Shown here in pieces: positions 22,916-34,028 of a stretch of DNA of 64,000 nucleotides. Position numbers and translations under genes: made by a program. The stretch lies in contig CM051457.1 of the NCBI GenBank assembly GCA_028274465.1, positions 10,443,908 to 10,507,907 of the forward strand, written 5' to 3'. Numbering within the stretch: position 1 is the stretch's first letter; each line of letters starts with the position of its first letter. This DNA is from Plantago ovata (lineage: Eukaryota > Streptophyta > Magnoliopsida > Lamiales > Plantaginaceae). The notes beneath the pieces were generated by a model. It had not been told where the DNA came from, ran no database searches, and saw only the letters and a program-made list of their open reading frames with translations.

Positions 22916-24902
22916 GCAGGTAAGTGAATAGTCCTATTTAATTTAGTAAACCCATTTTTTATTTTTTAGTATTTGAACACTTGGTAATTGTCGATGTGTT
23001 TGCAAATAATTTTAGGAATTTTGATCAAAATAAGAAAAGAATAATTTTAATTAAAATTGATAGTTGTATTGATAGTTGTATGATATTTTAGTTTAAAATC
23101 AGTTTAACGTCACATAAATGGAAGTATAGTGTTTGGTAAATTCAATTAAAATAATTGTTATTAGTTTAAAAGGAATTGCGAATTGTTAAAAGTAGATAGA
23201 AATATCAATTTACTTAATTCTTAGCATATGCAGCTACTCCAAAAGTATAAAATTGCTTTTTTTAATCATTTTAAAATACTCACTAACTAATTTGAACTCA
23301 TATGAACAGGAGTTTATGTAGTCGGATATTTAATAAATTGAATTGAATTAGATAAAAAAATTAAATTAAAGATGAAAAAAATCATGAAATGAATAGATAG
23401 AAAAACTATAATATAATATAAAAATATTAGATGATGATGTCGTGTCACATTATCACAATCCCAGACGTATGACAAAATGATAATCGTTGACGTGAATCAC
23501 GTTTTTTCACCACCCAATACATACCATACCCGTTCTTCCCCAAAAATACCCTCTCTCTCTCCCTCAATCGAGAAATCTTATCTGAAAACAAACTGTCTGT
23601 GACCAATCCATTTCCAATTTGCAGGAAAACCTCCGTCTCCACTAATCAGTAATCCCCTACAAACCAACATTTGCAGACTTTCAGTGCCCTCTTATTCTAT
23701 TTCACTACTATACGTACAATCACCCACTCCTCATCTCTCAATCTATCCATCGATTCTGATTATCCGCCAGAACAAGCAAGGTACAATCAATCCCCTAGGG
23801 TTCTCAAAATTCGCTGTTTCTTAAGAGTATTTTCTCTACTTTTCTGTTTTATGCTATCACTCTGTTCATTAGGTTGCTTGATTCCTTGATTTGATTTCTT
23901 CATTCATTGGGTTTAGAAATTTACTGTTTTCACTAGCATATCGTTCTCAACTTGACCTTAAGCTGATTCACTCTCGTCTCATTAGCGCTAATAATGTTTT
24001 GTAGCTGGTATGGTTGAATTTCATGTCTATATGTGTATTACAGTAGATAAACATTCATTTCACAGTTCTATCAATGTACTATGTATTGAGCTGAACAGAA
24101 CCCTTTAATGTGTATTAGATAGATGTTGTCGAATTTGCCTGAGTGTCTCTACCATGTTGCTTTAACTTTTTATGTTTATTTTTTGCTATAAGTGTCCTGG
24201 GAATGATAATGAACTCATCAGGCTGTGTGAGTTGTACATTCGAAATTCGACTATTATTCTTTTATTCATGGGATTGAATGGATTTAGAAAAAAAATTCCG
24301 TTTCAGGCTTCTCAAGTTTTTAACACTTATTTCGACCTTAGACTTCTTTATATCTTTTCATTCACTGATAGTTTCTTTTTTTTTTTTTTTTTTTTTTTTT
24401 CCAAAAACGGATTCACTGATAGGTTGGTGTAGCTGGTGGTGTGATTGGCTGATTGCTTGATTGAAATTGACAATCTCATGTGTGTAGTGTAGTAGACAAA
24501 CATTCATTTGAAGGTTTCATGAATGGACCGATTTGTTTGAAACTCTTTTATGTATATTAGATAGATGTTCTGGATTTACTTTATGTTTAATGTACGGATA
24601 TTTTTTTTACTTAACCATTTGATTTCACTTTATAGCTGTAATTTGATGTTCTAGTTCATGACTTTTGCTTGATTTAATTCTTTACGGATGACTAGCTGAA
24701 CCGATTATTTGTCTGATTATGTAGCTTTTACATTAATTGAGTATGCAGTGAAATGGGCGCTGCTAAAAGAATCATATGATCACGCAAGAAGACAGTTTGT
24801 AGTTACTTTTAAAGGGGATTGCTGGAGACTACAGCATGACGGTGTAATTATAGGCACTTATCTGGAGAAGAAGAAACTGAAGTTCAAGTACATTCTGCAG
24901 AG
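22916..24902 (+). other. Promoter and untranslated leader region of TOC90
   Basis: The first part is AT-rich non-coding DNA. A CT-rich leader appears at about 23540-23780 (CTCTCTCTCTCCCTC), ending AACAAGCAAG before GTACAATC, a likely leader-exon donor. A poly(T) run lies at about 24377-24400. A second leader exon probably runs from after TATGTAG (about 24723) to 24911. It contains several upstream ATGs, each with an early stop. Confidence 0.5.
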
Positions 24903-27900
24903 ATGCTGCAGGTGTGTTTCCCTGTAATATGCCTAATTTTGCTACTGTGAATTATTACTAATTACGGAAAAGGTTGCACAAGTTCTGACATTAGCTGGGT
25001 AGATTGTACACGGTATCTTTTTACTGAAAGTGATCTGTCTAGCTTTTTTGTGCAAATGATTCTCATTAAACATATTTTACCTACTTAATTTGTATCGTTT
25101 CACTGACTTGTTCATATATTTTTTATTATTGGGTTGTTGACCAGTAGCTAAGCCTTTTTTTTCTTTTTCACTTCCTTTTAAGTCCACTTACAAAGATTAT
25201 TTTAATGTGTATAGGCAAGTAATTTGACAAGCATTAAGGATTGGGTTTTATCTCAAGTGGTATCCAAGACCATAGGTCCAGCAAGACCATTATCAGCATC
25301 AGAAAGCTTCTTGTCGGAGGAAGCTTTGAGTGAAGAGCCTGGACACCGAGGTATCACCTTTATTTGTTTGAGGAATATTGAACCTAACATTGACAAAATT
25401 TCTTATTTCTCTCTGTCTATTCATGATATGATATATCACAGTTGCACCTATTAAAGTGACCAGAAGAGTTATTAACATGCTTCAAATAAAAAAAAAAGAA
25501 GAGTTAATTGACATTTTACGGATACCAAATGAAGCCAAAATTCCATTTCCAATACTGTAACTGTTAAACTAAATTTGCTAAAGATATTGTTCTGTTTAGT
25601 GCCTGAATCATTTATCAGAAAACTCATTCAGTTATTCTGGAATTGCATCAATATATTTCTTCTTCACTTTCTTCTTTTTTCTTTTACTTATTTATTTTGA
25701 TTAGAAACGAAAGCTGATAAATTACTTCTGTGAGATTTAATTATCTTGATTCCAGGAGATTGGGCTAGTGTAGTTCCTTATCTGGATTTGTTTCTTTATC
25801 CTTCATAAATGGAGCCTTGTTTACGTCATACTGCTGTTGATTTTATGTTTGACATGTAGAAAAATCGTCCTCGCATAAAGTGTATTACTTCTGTTTTCCA
25901 ATTTAACATGGATTAATCCTGCTTGTTTTTTATACATCAGGTTCAACTCAAACAAACGCTGGCTTAGATTCCCTGTCAGTTTCTTCAGAAATACCAAGCA
26001 CCTCTCCTGATATTCCGAGAGCTGACAGTCCCTTGTCGATGCAAGTGGACAGTTCTTCTGGGTCTACTCTTAGTGTTGAGAAGAAGCATGTAGATCCTGT
26101 TGCGAAGGTTGAAACCTTACAAATCAAATTTTTGCGTATCCTTCAACGACTTGGCCTACCTCAAGATGATCTAACTGTGGCAAGGGTTCTGTACCGAATC
26201 CACCTGGCTACTTTATTACGCGCAGGGGAATCGGATCTGAAAAGAGTTGATCTCAAACATAATAGAGCGCGAGAGACTGCTACCAAACAAGAAGCAGCTG
26301 GTCACCCAGAATTGGACTTCTCTTTACGTATTCTTGTTCTGGGAAAAACAGGTGTAGGAAAGAGTTCCACCATAAACTCTATACTTGGTGAGTCAAAAGT
26401 AAGTACCAACGCATTTCAGCCTGCTACTGATTGTGTTCAAGAGATTGTAGGAATCATCAATGGTGTTAAAATTTCTTTCATTGATACTCCTGGTCTGTTA
26501 CCTTCCTCGTCTAGTACGATTGGCAAAAATAGGAAAATTTTGCAGTCTGTGAAGAGATTTGTTAGAAAATCAAGACCCGATGTTCTCTTGTATTTTGAAC
26601 GACTTGATCTGATTAACTCAGGCTATTGTGATTTTCCACTACTGAAGCTTATAACTGACATCCTTGGGCATGGAATTTGGTTCAACACCAACATTGTCTT
26701 GACTCATTCGTCTTCAGTCCTTCCAGAAAGTCCGAATGGTTTCCCTTTTAGCTATGACTCATATGTCAGTTACTGCACTGAGGTGGTTCAAAATCATATT
26801 CATCAGGCAATATCTGATACAAAGCTTGAAAGCCCTGTAATTTTGGTCGAGAATCATCTCAACTGTAAGACGGACGGCAATGGGAGGAAGGTTTTACCCA
26901 ATGGACAGCCATGGATACCCCGGTTTATGTTATTGTGCTTATGCACCAAGATTCTTGGTGATGTTAATGCGCTTTTGGGATTCAAAGATAGTATACATCT
27001 AGGACCTCTGGGTCGTACTCGACTCCCTTCTTTGCCTCATCTGCTCTCATCCTTTCTTAAGCATCAAGTCCAGTTGAAGCCTGGTGGAGAAGCAGATGAA
27101 CTCTCCTTTTCAGAGATGGGGGATGAGGAGGATTACGATCAATTACCCCCTATCCGTATCCTGAACAGAGCCCAGTACAGTAAACTGACCCCATCTCAGA
27201 AAAATGATTATCTTGATGAGTTGGATTACAGGGAAACCCTGTACTTGAAGAAACAGCTGATGCAAGAGTTCATTAGAAGACAACAGAAAGAAGATGCAGG
27301 GGTGCCTCTCGAAGATAATCTTGAAAACCAGGAAGTACCTCCAGAGGCTGTTCAGCTGCCAGACATGGCTGTCCCTCCTAGCTTTGATTCGGATTCCCCT
27401 GTGCACAGATATCGTTGCGTTGTAACAAGTGATCAGTGGCTTGCACGACCAGTCCTGGATCACCACGGATGGGATCATGACGTGGGATTCGATGGAATCA
27501 ACCTGGAGATAGCTGCTGAAACAAGGAAGAATGTGATAACCTCTGTTACTGGGCAGTTGAGTAAAGATAAACAAGACTTAAATGTCCAGTCCGAATTAAC
27601 CACAGCTTTCTTAGATCCTGAAGGCCACGCCTACAGTGTAGGCGTTAATGTTCAGTCAGCCGCAAAGGAATTGATCTGCACATTTCGTGGTAACACGAAG
27701 CTAAAGAACTTCAAGAGCAATGTCACTGAATGTGGTATTTCAGTGACATCTTTTGAAGATAAGTATTATTTTGGTGCTAAAATTGAAGACAGCTTCTCAA
27801 TCAGAAAGAGATTGAAGTTTCGAGTCAATGCCGGTCAGATGACAGATACCCAACAAGGATCCTACGGTGGAAGTATTGAAGCCACTTTAAGAGGGAGAGA

Positions 27901-28189
27901 CTACCCTGTGAGGGATGAGAAGGTCAGCCTGTTATTGACGGTCCTCTCTTGTGACAAGGAGACAGTTGTAGGCGGCGAACTACAGTCTGACTTTAGATTG
28001 AGCCGGGGTACGACAATGTCCCTAAATGCCAATCTGAACAGTCGAAAAATGGGTCAGGTACGCTTGCAGCTTAATAGTTCTGAACACATGGAAATGGCTT
28101 TGATTGCAGTTTTTGCCATTTTTAGAGGCTTGTTTCGGAAGAAATCGTTAAACAACCTTAGCAGTGAAGAAAACCTGGAAACTGGATAA
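24903..28189 (+). CDS. TOC90: Translocase of chloroplast 90 (TOC159-family preprotein receptor GTPase)
   Basis: Exons 24903-24911, 25215-25350 and 25941-28189, total 2394 nt, 797 aa (Arabidopsis TOC90 is about 793 aa). The short N-terminus lacks a long acidic A-domain, which separates TOC90 from TOC159/132/120. An AIG1/TOC GTPase domain begins near residue 178: P-loop GKTGVGKSS at 183-191, switch DTPG at 230-233, and THSS near the G4 position. The C-terminal M-domain (ETRKNVITSVTGQLSKDKQD..) anchors the receptor in the outer envelope. It binds transit peptides and works with TOC34/TOC75 in plastid protein import; this is family knowledge. The start is chosen in the 9-nt piece ATGCTGCAG, because exon 2 has no in-frame ATG: relatives start at MTSIKDW, here the codon is TTG. 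Confidence 0.92.
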
Positions 28190-30211
28190 CGTTTTCAGTC
28201 CATCTAATGTTTGCTGCTGATTACTTATCTGTCGAGTCTGCCTAAATTTTTGAGTTTTTCGTTGCTGTTGCACTGGACCAGCAGCAGAATTTTTGTAAGC
28301 TGCTCGTGTATTTGGTAGTTAGGGCGCCAAATGTACAATAAAGAGATGATACGAGGGAAATTGTGTTTTTAAGTAAGATATCCTGATGCTGTTGAAAAGT
28401 TGTGTTTTGAATATTGATATTGTTACATCATAAAGGGGAGTTACATCAGATTTGACAAATCTACATAAAGGTCTAAATTATTGAATAGAAGAATTATTAT
28501 TATATACTTAGTATCTATGAAGAAATGAGTTGAAAGTTGGCATCTAATCATCTATATAATGTGTAGTGTTTACCATCATCCATTTGGTAATAGGGTTCTT
28601 GTTCCAACATAATTGATGCTATAGTCACCACCAGTACTGTGCAAGTCAAATTTATGATGCTTTCTTTTTACATAAGATTTTATGCTTATTCTATTTACTC
28701 AAATGCATGCATGTTTAGTGTGTATATATATATTCTTTCAAACAAATGTCAAACCCACACATGTTCATGTTGTCAAGGGTATAGTATTCTCTGTTAGGAA
28801 AAGATGTCAAATTTTGATGTGACATAGGATTTGGCTTGGCGGTTGCACCAGGACATCAAATTGTTCAGGGTTCAATTCTGTAATGTGTTCAACCTCTAAA
28901 CTGATTTAACTATTCAATTCTGTGTAATGTGTTCAACTCTTCCACATATGGTGGTAAAGGTTGATGTAAATGATTAGTAGTTTTCTTAAGCAAAGTTTCA
29001 AATTCGATACCCAGAGTATAAAATTCTTTTAATAACAAACCGTATTCTGTATAGAATTCTTTTAATATCAAACCGTATCCCGTGAAGTTAGTGTGATATA
29101 GATCTTTTAGTGCTGCTGCTGCTGCTGTGTGCGTGCTGGTGGCACTATAAAATAAATCACACTCCAGTCTCCAACACCAGATCAGGATAACCAATCAGAT
29201 TTATGCATGTTCCTATCATTTTCTTTTCTTCTTTTTACTTTATTAAATTCTTTTTTCTTTTCCAAATGGCTTTTAATATTTGCATGTATCCTTTGGAACT
29301 TGGAAGAGATAAGGAGGTCAAATGAAATGGGATAAGCTGGTGTCAGTCAGATGTGGTTGGTTCATGACCAGTGGAAGATAAAGATGAAGATCCACTTCCA
29401 GACCAGATGCCAAATCCATACTAGTCAACAACTCAAAAGATATTAGCTAAATTTCCAAAAACACCATTATATATATTCCACATAATTATTGCAGGGGGTC
29501 GAAAACGACGTGTGTTATATTAAGGAAAATACATTTTAGACCGTGGAATTCGGCCTAAAATTAAGCAAATTTCATTTATTTTCGTTACAATAAAAATTAA
29601 GAAAAAGCGTAGGAAAACAAGAACTCATTCGGTAAAAAACTAGAGTTCCAATCACTCCCGATAAAAAATATATGATAGAATGATTATTACTATAACATTA
29701 CTTATTGGAAACTAGGTTGTGGCTAAAGACATACTTAGAACACACATATCTCCGCCCTGATTTCAGCCTTGTGTTATACACTACTCTACGTCTAAAAAAT
29801 CATTATGGTATTGTAAAGTTTCTCTAGCTAGCAGACTGTTCTAGAGTTAATTCGGATAGAGAGGAACTGGGAAATTAGCTTGGTACATGTAAAGCAAGAA
29901 CATATTCTTAGCATGGGCCTAGAAAGAATGCACATTTTCATTGCAGTGCCAAAAATGGAAAGAAGATGATAAGAGTATGGAGAATTAAAGAATAGAACAA
30001 CAGAATGGGAAAGGATAATTTCATTTTATAATAAATACATTAAAAAGGAAATCTTTGTAATCACTTGGAATATTAATTATATACATCATCATCCATAGCC
30101 CTATGGCCTGTGTATAAATACTCCAGTGCGTTTCATTCAAGAAAATAGGCAACCATGTAACAAACATGCAATATATATATATATTAATTTCATTTTCAAT
30201 CAAGAGTTGTT
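28190..30211. other. Intergenic region between TOC90 and MIR169
   Basis: TOC90 3' UTR, then AT-rich DNA. A small tandem repeat at about 29018-29083 repeats AATTCTTTTAATA.CAAACCGTAT. A minus-strand frame here (28910-29194) is that repeat read through and is not credible. No other gene is seen. Confidence 0.45.
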
Positions 30212-30349
30212 CTTGCATGAAGATAAGAGTAGGCCTGATAGCCAAGGATGACTTGCCTGCAGCAATATGCAACAAACGAGTCCCGTTTGGTGTTTGCTAT
30301 TCAGGCAGTCTCCTTGGCTAATCCGACGTGCTCTTACCTCTCATGCAAG
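30212..30349 (+). ncRNA. MIR169: MIR169 precursor, copy 1
   Basis: A stem-loop. The 5' arm carries TAGCCAAGGATGACTTGCCT at 30239, the miR169 core; the mature 21-mer is 30239-30259. The 3' arm carries the matching star strand GGCAGTCTCCTTGGCTA at 30304-30320. The stem extends outwards through TAAGAG (30224-30229) with CTCTTA (30331-30336), and CTTGCATGA (30212-30220) with TCATGCAAG (30341-30349). The loop is about 44 nt. miR169 directs cleavage of mRNAs for NF-YA transcription factors in drought, nitrogen and flowering control; this is established knowledge. Mature strand on the 5' arm agrees with the family. Confidence 0.93.
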
Positions 30350-30450
30350 GCCTCCTGCTTCTCACCGCAACCAAAATGCCCACCCCTAAATCCTAATGTA
30401 ATGTAATATATTTTACTACGTATACAACTAGAATGAAAAAGTGTGGCTTC

Positions 30451-30616
30451 ACATGGTGGTAAGAGTCTCGTTTGGTAGCCAAGGATGACTTGCCTGCTCC
30501 ATTGTTGATCAATGATCAATCAATGTCTCCATGAATTTTATGGTTGGTAATTGGTTGGTTGATTTGGTTTCAGGCAGTCTCCTTGGCTATCCAGATAGAC
30601 TCTTCTCCTTCATGTC
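30451..30616 (+). ncRNA. MIR169: MIR169 precursor, copy 2
   Basis: A second hairpin about 100 bp downstream with the identical 21-nt mature region at 30476-30496 and the same star core at 30573-30589. The lower stem pairs AAGAGTCT (30461-30468) with AGACTCTT (30597-30604) and continues ACATG with CATGT. The terminal loop is longer, about 76 nt, and unlike that of copy 1, so only the duplex is conserved. Close tandem spacing on one strand suggests one polycistronic primary transcript. Confidence 0.93.
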
Positions 30617-32416
30617 AGGCTCCATATTCTTCATCGTGAGTCACAACCGCAACAATAAATCAATGTATGTCGTCCACAATTTTCGAATTGTATTGAACCT
30701 GTCATGCTTCATTTGCAAGTGTACTAAGATTTCAATACTCACAAGCATTTTGTTTATGTTTGCATAGCCTCTTAATTAATATATACTGCATTGATCATAT
30801 ACTCCTACCCTATGTATTTGCCTTTCATTTTACCTTATGAGCAAATATTCAGACTATATGAGTTTTGTGGATTCTTCATAGGGTATAAAAGAAACAACAA
30901 AGAAACTGTTGAAGTTTACAAGAGTCAAGAGGCAATTATCTACACCAAGAAAAAACCAAGTGTTGTGCAGTACAAATATCTTGTTTTCTATCTTCTGTGG
31001 CCTTTATTTAACAAACCTGCAAAAAAAAGTTTATGTATGTATATAGAAAACAAGAAACATAAATGTACGAAAACAGATTAATTAAAGTGTTATTTAATTT
31101 GTTATGGTCAAGAAAATCCCATCTCTTGAATTTTTTCTTTTCTACCCATGCCATTAATTTAATTAAAGTGTTATTGAATTAATGTTTTTCTTTAATTAAG
31201 TGTTAGTATAATTTATGATCCTTTAATTTGGGGGGCTGGGTGTGATTTCCACGTCCACACCACCTTTAAACTCGAAACCTCGAAACCTTGTTTAATTGAA
31301 TTCGAGTCTATTGCCACTCAAACCAAATTATATAAGTTTCTGACTATTATATTTTTTTTACTTTTAATTGTGATATATCGAAATGAAGCTAGTCGAACAA
31401 TAGCGGAGGCTGGCTCAACACTATTCCCATAAACGAAGTCCCATTCACTCAAAACACTCATTTATATATATCAGCAGGAGCATCATACAAAACTACAAAT
31501 TGAACAAATACGTACGTACACATGAAGATGTGCAAAGTGAACTTTTGCTAGAGTAGTTTCTCTTTTAGGCAATGAAACTATGGATGTATATAGAATTGAC
31601 AAACTTATCCATTACTATGTTTATCCTCATTTATGAAAAATGAAAATTGTACATTTTTAAATATTGTTCGATTGTTCAGGTTACTGGTATTATATGAGTT
31701 GATTATATTTTCAACAGAAAGACGTGAAATGATAAGCTGTAGGGGATTTTGGCAACAATTTATCTGAGGTTATGAATAAGAAATGCAAAAAGAACGGCAT
31801 ATCTCCCTGGAACTAATGCCCCAATAAGAAATGCTCTATCCATAACCTAGAACTCTTGATACTCCTCAATTTACATTCTATCTCATTCACATATGTGAAT
31901 TGACTTGATTTAACACCATTCCCAGTCTCTAATACTGACTATTATTTTTTAAATATATACGAAATAGTTTCTTTCTTTGAAAAGTTTGTTACAAAATATT
32001 ATCATAGATTCGCATCCTTGTCCGACTTACATAAAAATTTGATTCGTGACAACATATATCGTATTCACCTCATAAGTAGTGCAAACATTGTTCTTGATCA
32101 AACTCATCACTCTTCATGACACGTATTTATTGACACGAATAGATTGCATTAAGTAGTATTTCGGTCAAATTCACCAGTACCCTTTTCCGTGTGTCTATTA
32201 AAATATTTTTGGGGGAATAACAACCACATGTCAAATTTCAATCCTATCCAAAAATAAATAAAAATTCAATATTGAAAATTTTCTTCCATTTTCATTTCAT
32301 ATCAATGAATTTCATTTTGAAGTGGCAAAGCATGTGCATAATCTATTTTGTGGACACAAAGAAAAAAAAAATAACAAACATCAACGAGTTTTGGGGTTAA
32401 AATGAATACGTTTTAG
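30617..32416. other. Intergenic region downstream of MIR169
   Basis: AT-rich with scattered short frames (for example 30791-31081) that have no recognisable domain or codon pattern. It may include the 3' part of the MIR169 primary transcript. I see no supported gene. Confidence 0.4.
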
Positions 32417-33350
32417 GAGTACTAGCAATTGTTGGCTTCAATCTTGCATGGGGCTTATTTCAATATAAGCCCCAAATAAGCCTCTTTCATTTTGAGTTTA
32501 CAATGGTTTGGCGTAGAGGTGTTACGCGAGCCGAGCCTTATAGAGTACTCGCTCGATAAGGTTAACGAGCCAAGCCCGAGCCTAAATTTATACTCGTTTC
32601 CTTAACGAGCCAAGCTCAGCTCGGCTCGTCAAGCTCGAATTTTTATACAATTTTAGCTTTTAAACTATACATAATCTATTTTGTTGTTGAATGGTGGTAG
32701 AAAAGTCTCCCCTAACTTGGTTAGTGTTGATTCTCTTGTTCAATCGTCATAAAAATTTTAGATTTTTCCTTCTTTATGTGCTCAATTTATATTTTAATCG
32801 TGTTTTTGTCATTTTATATGGAACAAGTATACGTTTTTACGTTATAATACTACAGTTTAACGCATTCGGAATGCTGATTTGTAAAGTTTAATATTGAATT
32901 CCTTAATCTAAACATATTTTTGTATATTTCACCTTTTCTTTTTTGAGTTACAAGTTTAGTTCAAACTCGGTTAGACTCGAACAAGCCTAACAAGCCAAAC
33001 TCGAGTTTTATTTTTTACTTGTTTGCTTAACGAGCCCAACCTAGACTCGGCTCGAATGGCAAACGAGCCAAGCCGAGCCAATCGATACTCGGCTCAGCTC
33101 GGCTCGTATAATTGCATGGATTTATTTGAGACTTTTTTGTGGAATTCACATGATACATACACACTAACCACCTAATTTTTTCCTTTATTTTTAAATTCAA
33201 ATTATACATTGTTTATTAATATTAGGGATTATTTGGGGGCTGCATAAATGTAGCCCATTTGCATGCCCTTAAAAAGCCCCCATTGTGGTTGATTTGGGGC
33301 TTACTGAAGCCTCAAATAAGCCCCAAATCAGCCAACCATTGTTAATGCTC
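32417..33350. mobile_element. Tourist/PIF-like inverted-repeat element with a nested insertion
   Basis: The left end GAGTACTAGCAATTGTTGGCT (32417) and the complement of the right end, GAGCATTAACAATGGTTGGC (33350), are related inverted repeats. Both arms carry GGGGCTTATTT / AAATAAGCCCC blocks, like the element at 42.6 kb. TAA follows the right end. The central ~600 bp is a different, nested repeat. Confidence 0.6.
32515..33108. mobile_element. Nested element with GAGCTCGGCTCG-type subterminal repeats
   Basis: Starts TAGAGGTGTTACGCGAGCCG and ends CTCGGCTCGTATAATTGC. Both subterminal zones hold clustered GAGCCAAGCC/GCTCGGCTCG motifs in both orientations around an AT-rich non-coding core. This layout is typical of non-autonomous hAT-like elements. 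Terminal repeats are decayed, so boundaries and class are tentative. Confidence 0.5.
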
Positions 33351-33659
33351 TAATAATTACCGCGACCCTCTCTAATAAAGATGGTGGACCTCATATGTCG
33401 ACCCTACCTACCTACAGTAGTTACGTCTCTAACATTTAATAATAAACGACCGTTATGTACAAAATGCAAGTCAACGATATTCTTGGACCATTTTGTACTG
33501 AAAATCTCAAAACTAACGACGCCTTTCATAAAATGCACCATGCAAATATTATTTACCTATGTATCAATTTATTAGAAAGTCAAAAATGTTTTCATTATTT
33601 TCTATAATTACTAAAAAAATAGGAAAGGAAATTCATCACTTAGATAAAAGATAATCCGT
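33351..33659. other. Left flank of the 34-kb LINE
   Basis: AT-rich non-coding DNA. The exact 5' end of the LINE lies somewhere here or just after 33660. I found no target duplication matching the sequence after its poly(A) tail (39897 onward). Confidence 0.4.
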
Positions 33660-34028
33660 ATGAGTGACATGACTCCTTCCCCTGAAGATTCTCTAGTCAA
33701 TTTATTTGGCTCCTTTCTTACCTCTTTTTCTCATTACGTTTCTCCAAATAATTTTCTTTATTCTTATGTGTTTTTAGATTCCTACTTTTGCAGGTTTCTC
33801 TTAAGGTCGTATCTCTTTATGCTTTACTATCCTCCAGATCCAGGATTGCGTTTAATAGTTATCCATACAATTCATGCCCCTTTAGTATTTATATGTTCAG
33901 ACTGGGTTCCCTTATCAATTACTAATTCTTCGTATTGGCCTATTTTTGTTTTCGTCTTCTGCAGAGCTTCTCTGTTCTATCAGCTTCTCTCAGGCGATTA
34001 TATATTCCAGTGCTTCAACCAATACACC

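Noticed and set aside
26033..28189. Reading TOC90 as a 718-aa protein from the large open frame alone
   Set aside because: It omits the conserved N-terminal SIKDW..SARPLSASESFLSEE segment coded by the upstream exon 25215-25350, which joins in frame.
28910..29194. 94-codon minus-strand frame with GYGLILKEFYTEYGLLLKEFYT-like repeat
   Set aside because: The repeat is a short DNA tandem duplication in AT-rich DNA; no family resemblance.
33660..34028. ORF1 of the LINE starting at 33660
   Set aside because: The first 123 codons are hydrophobic and unlike the family; the domain begins right after ATG at 34029.
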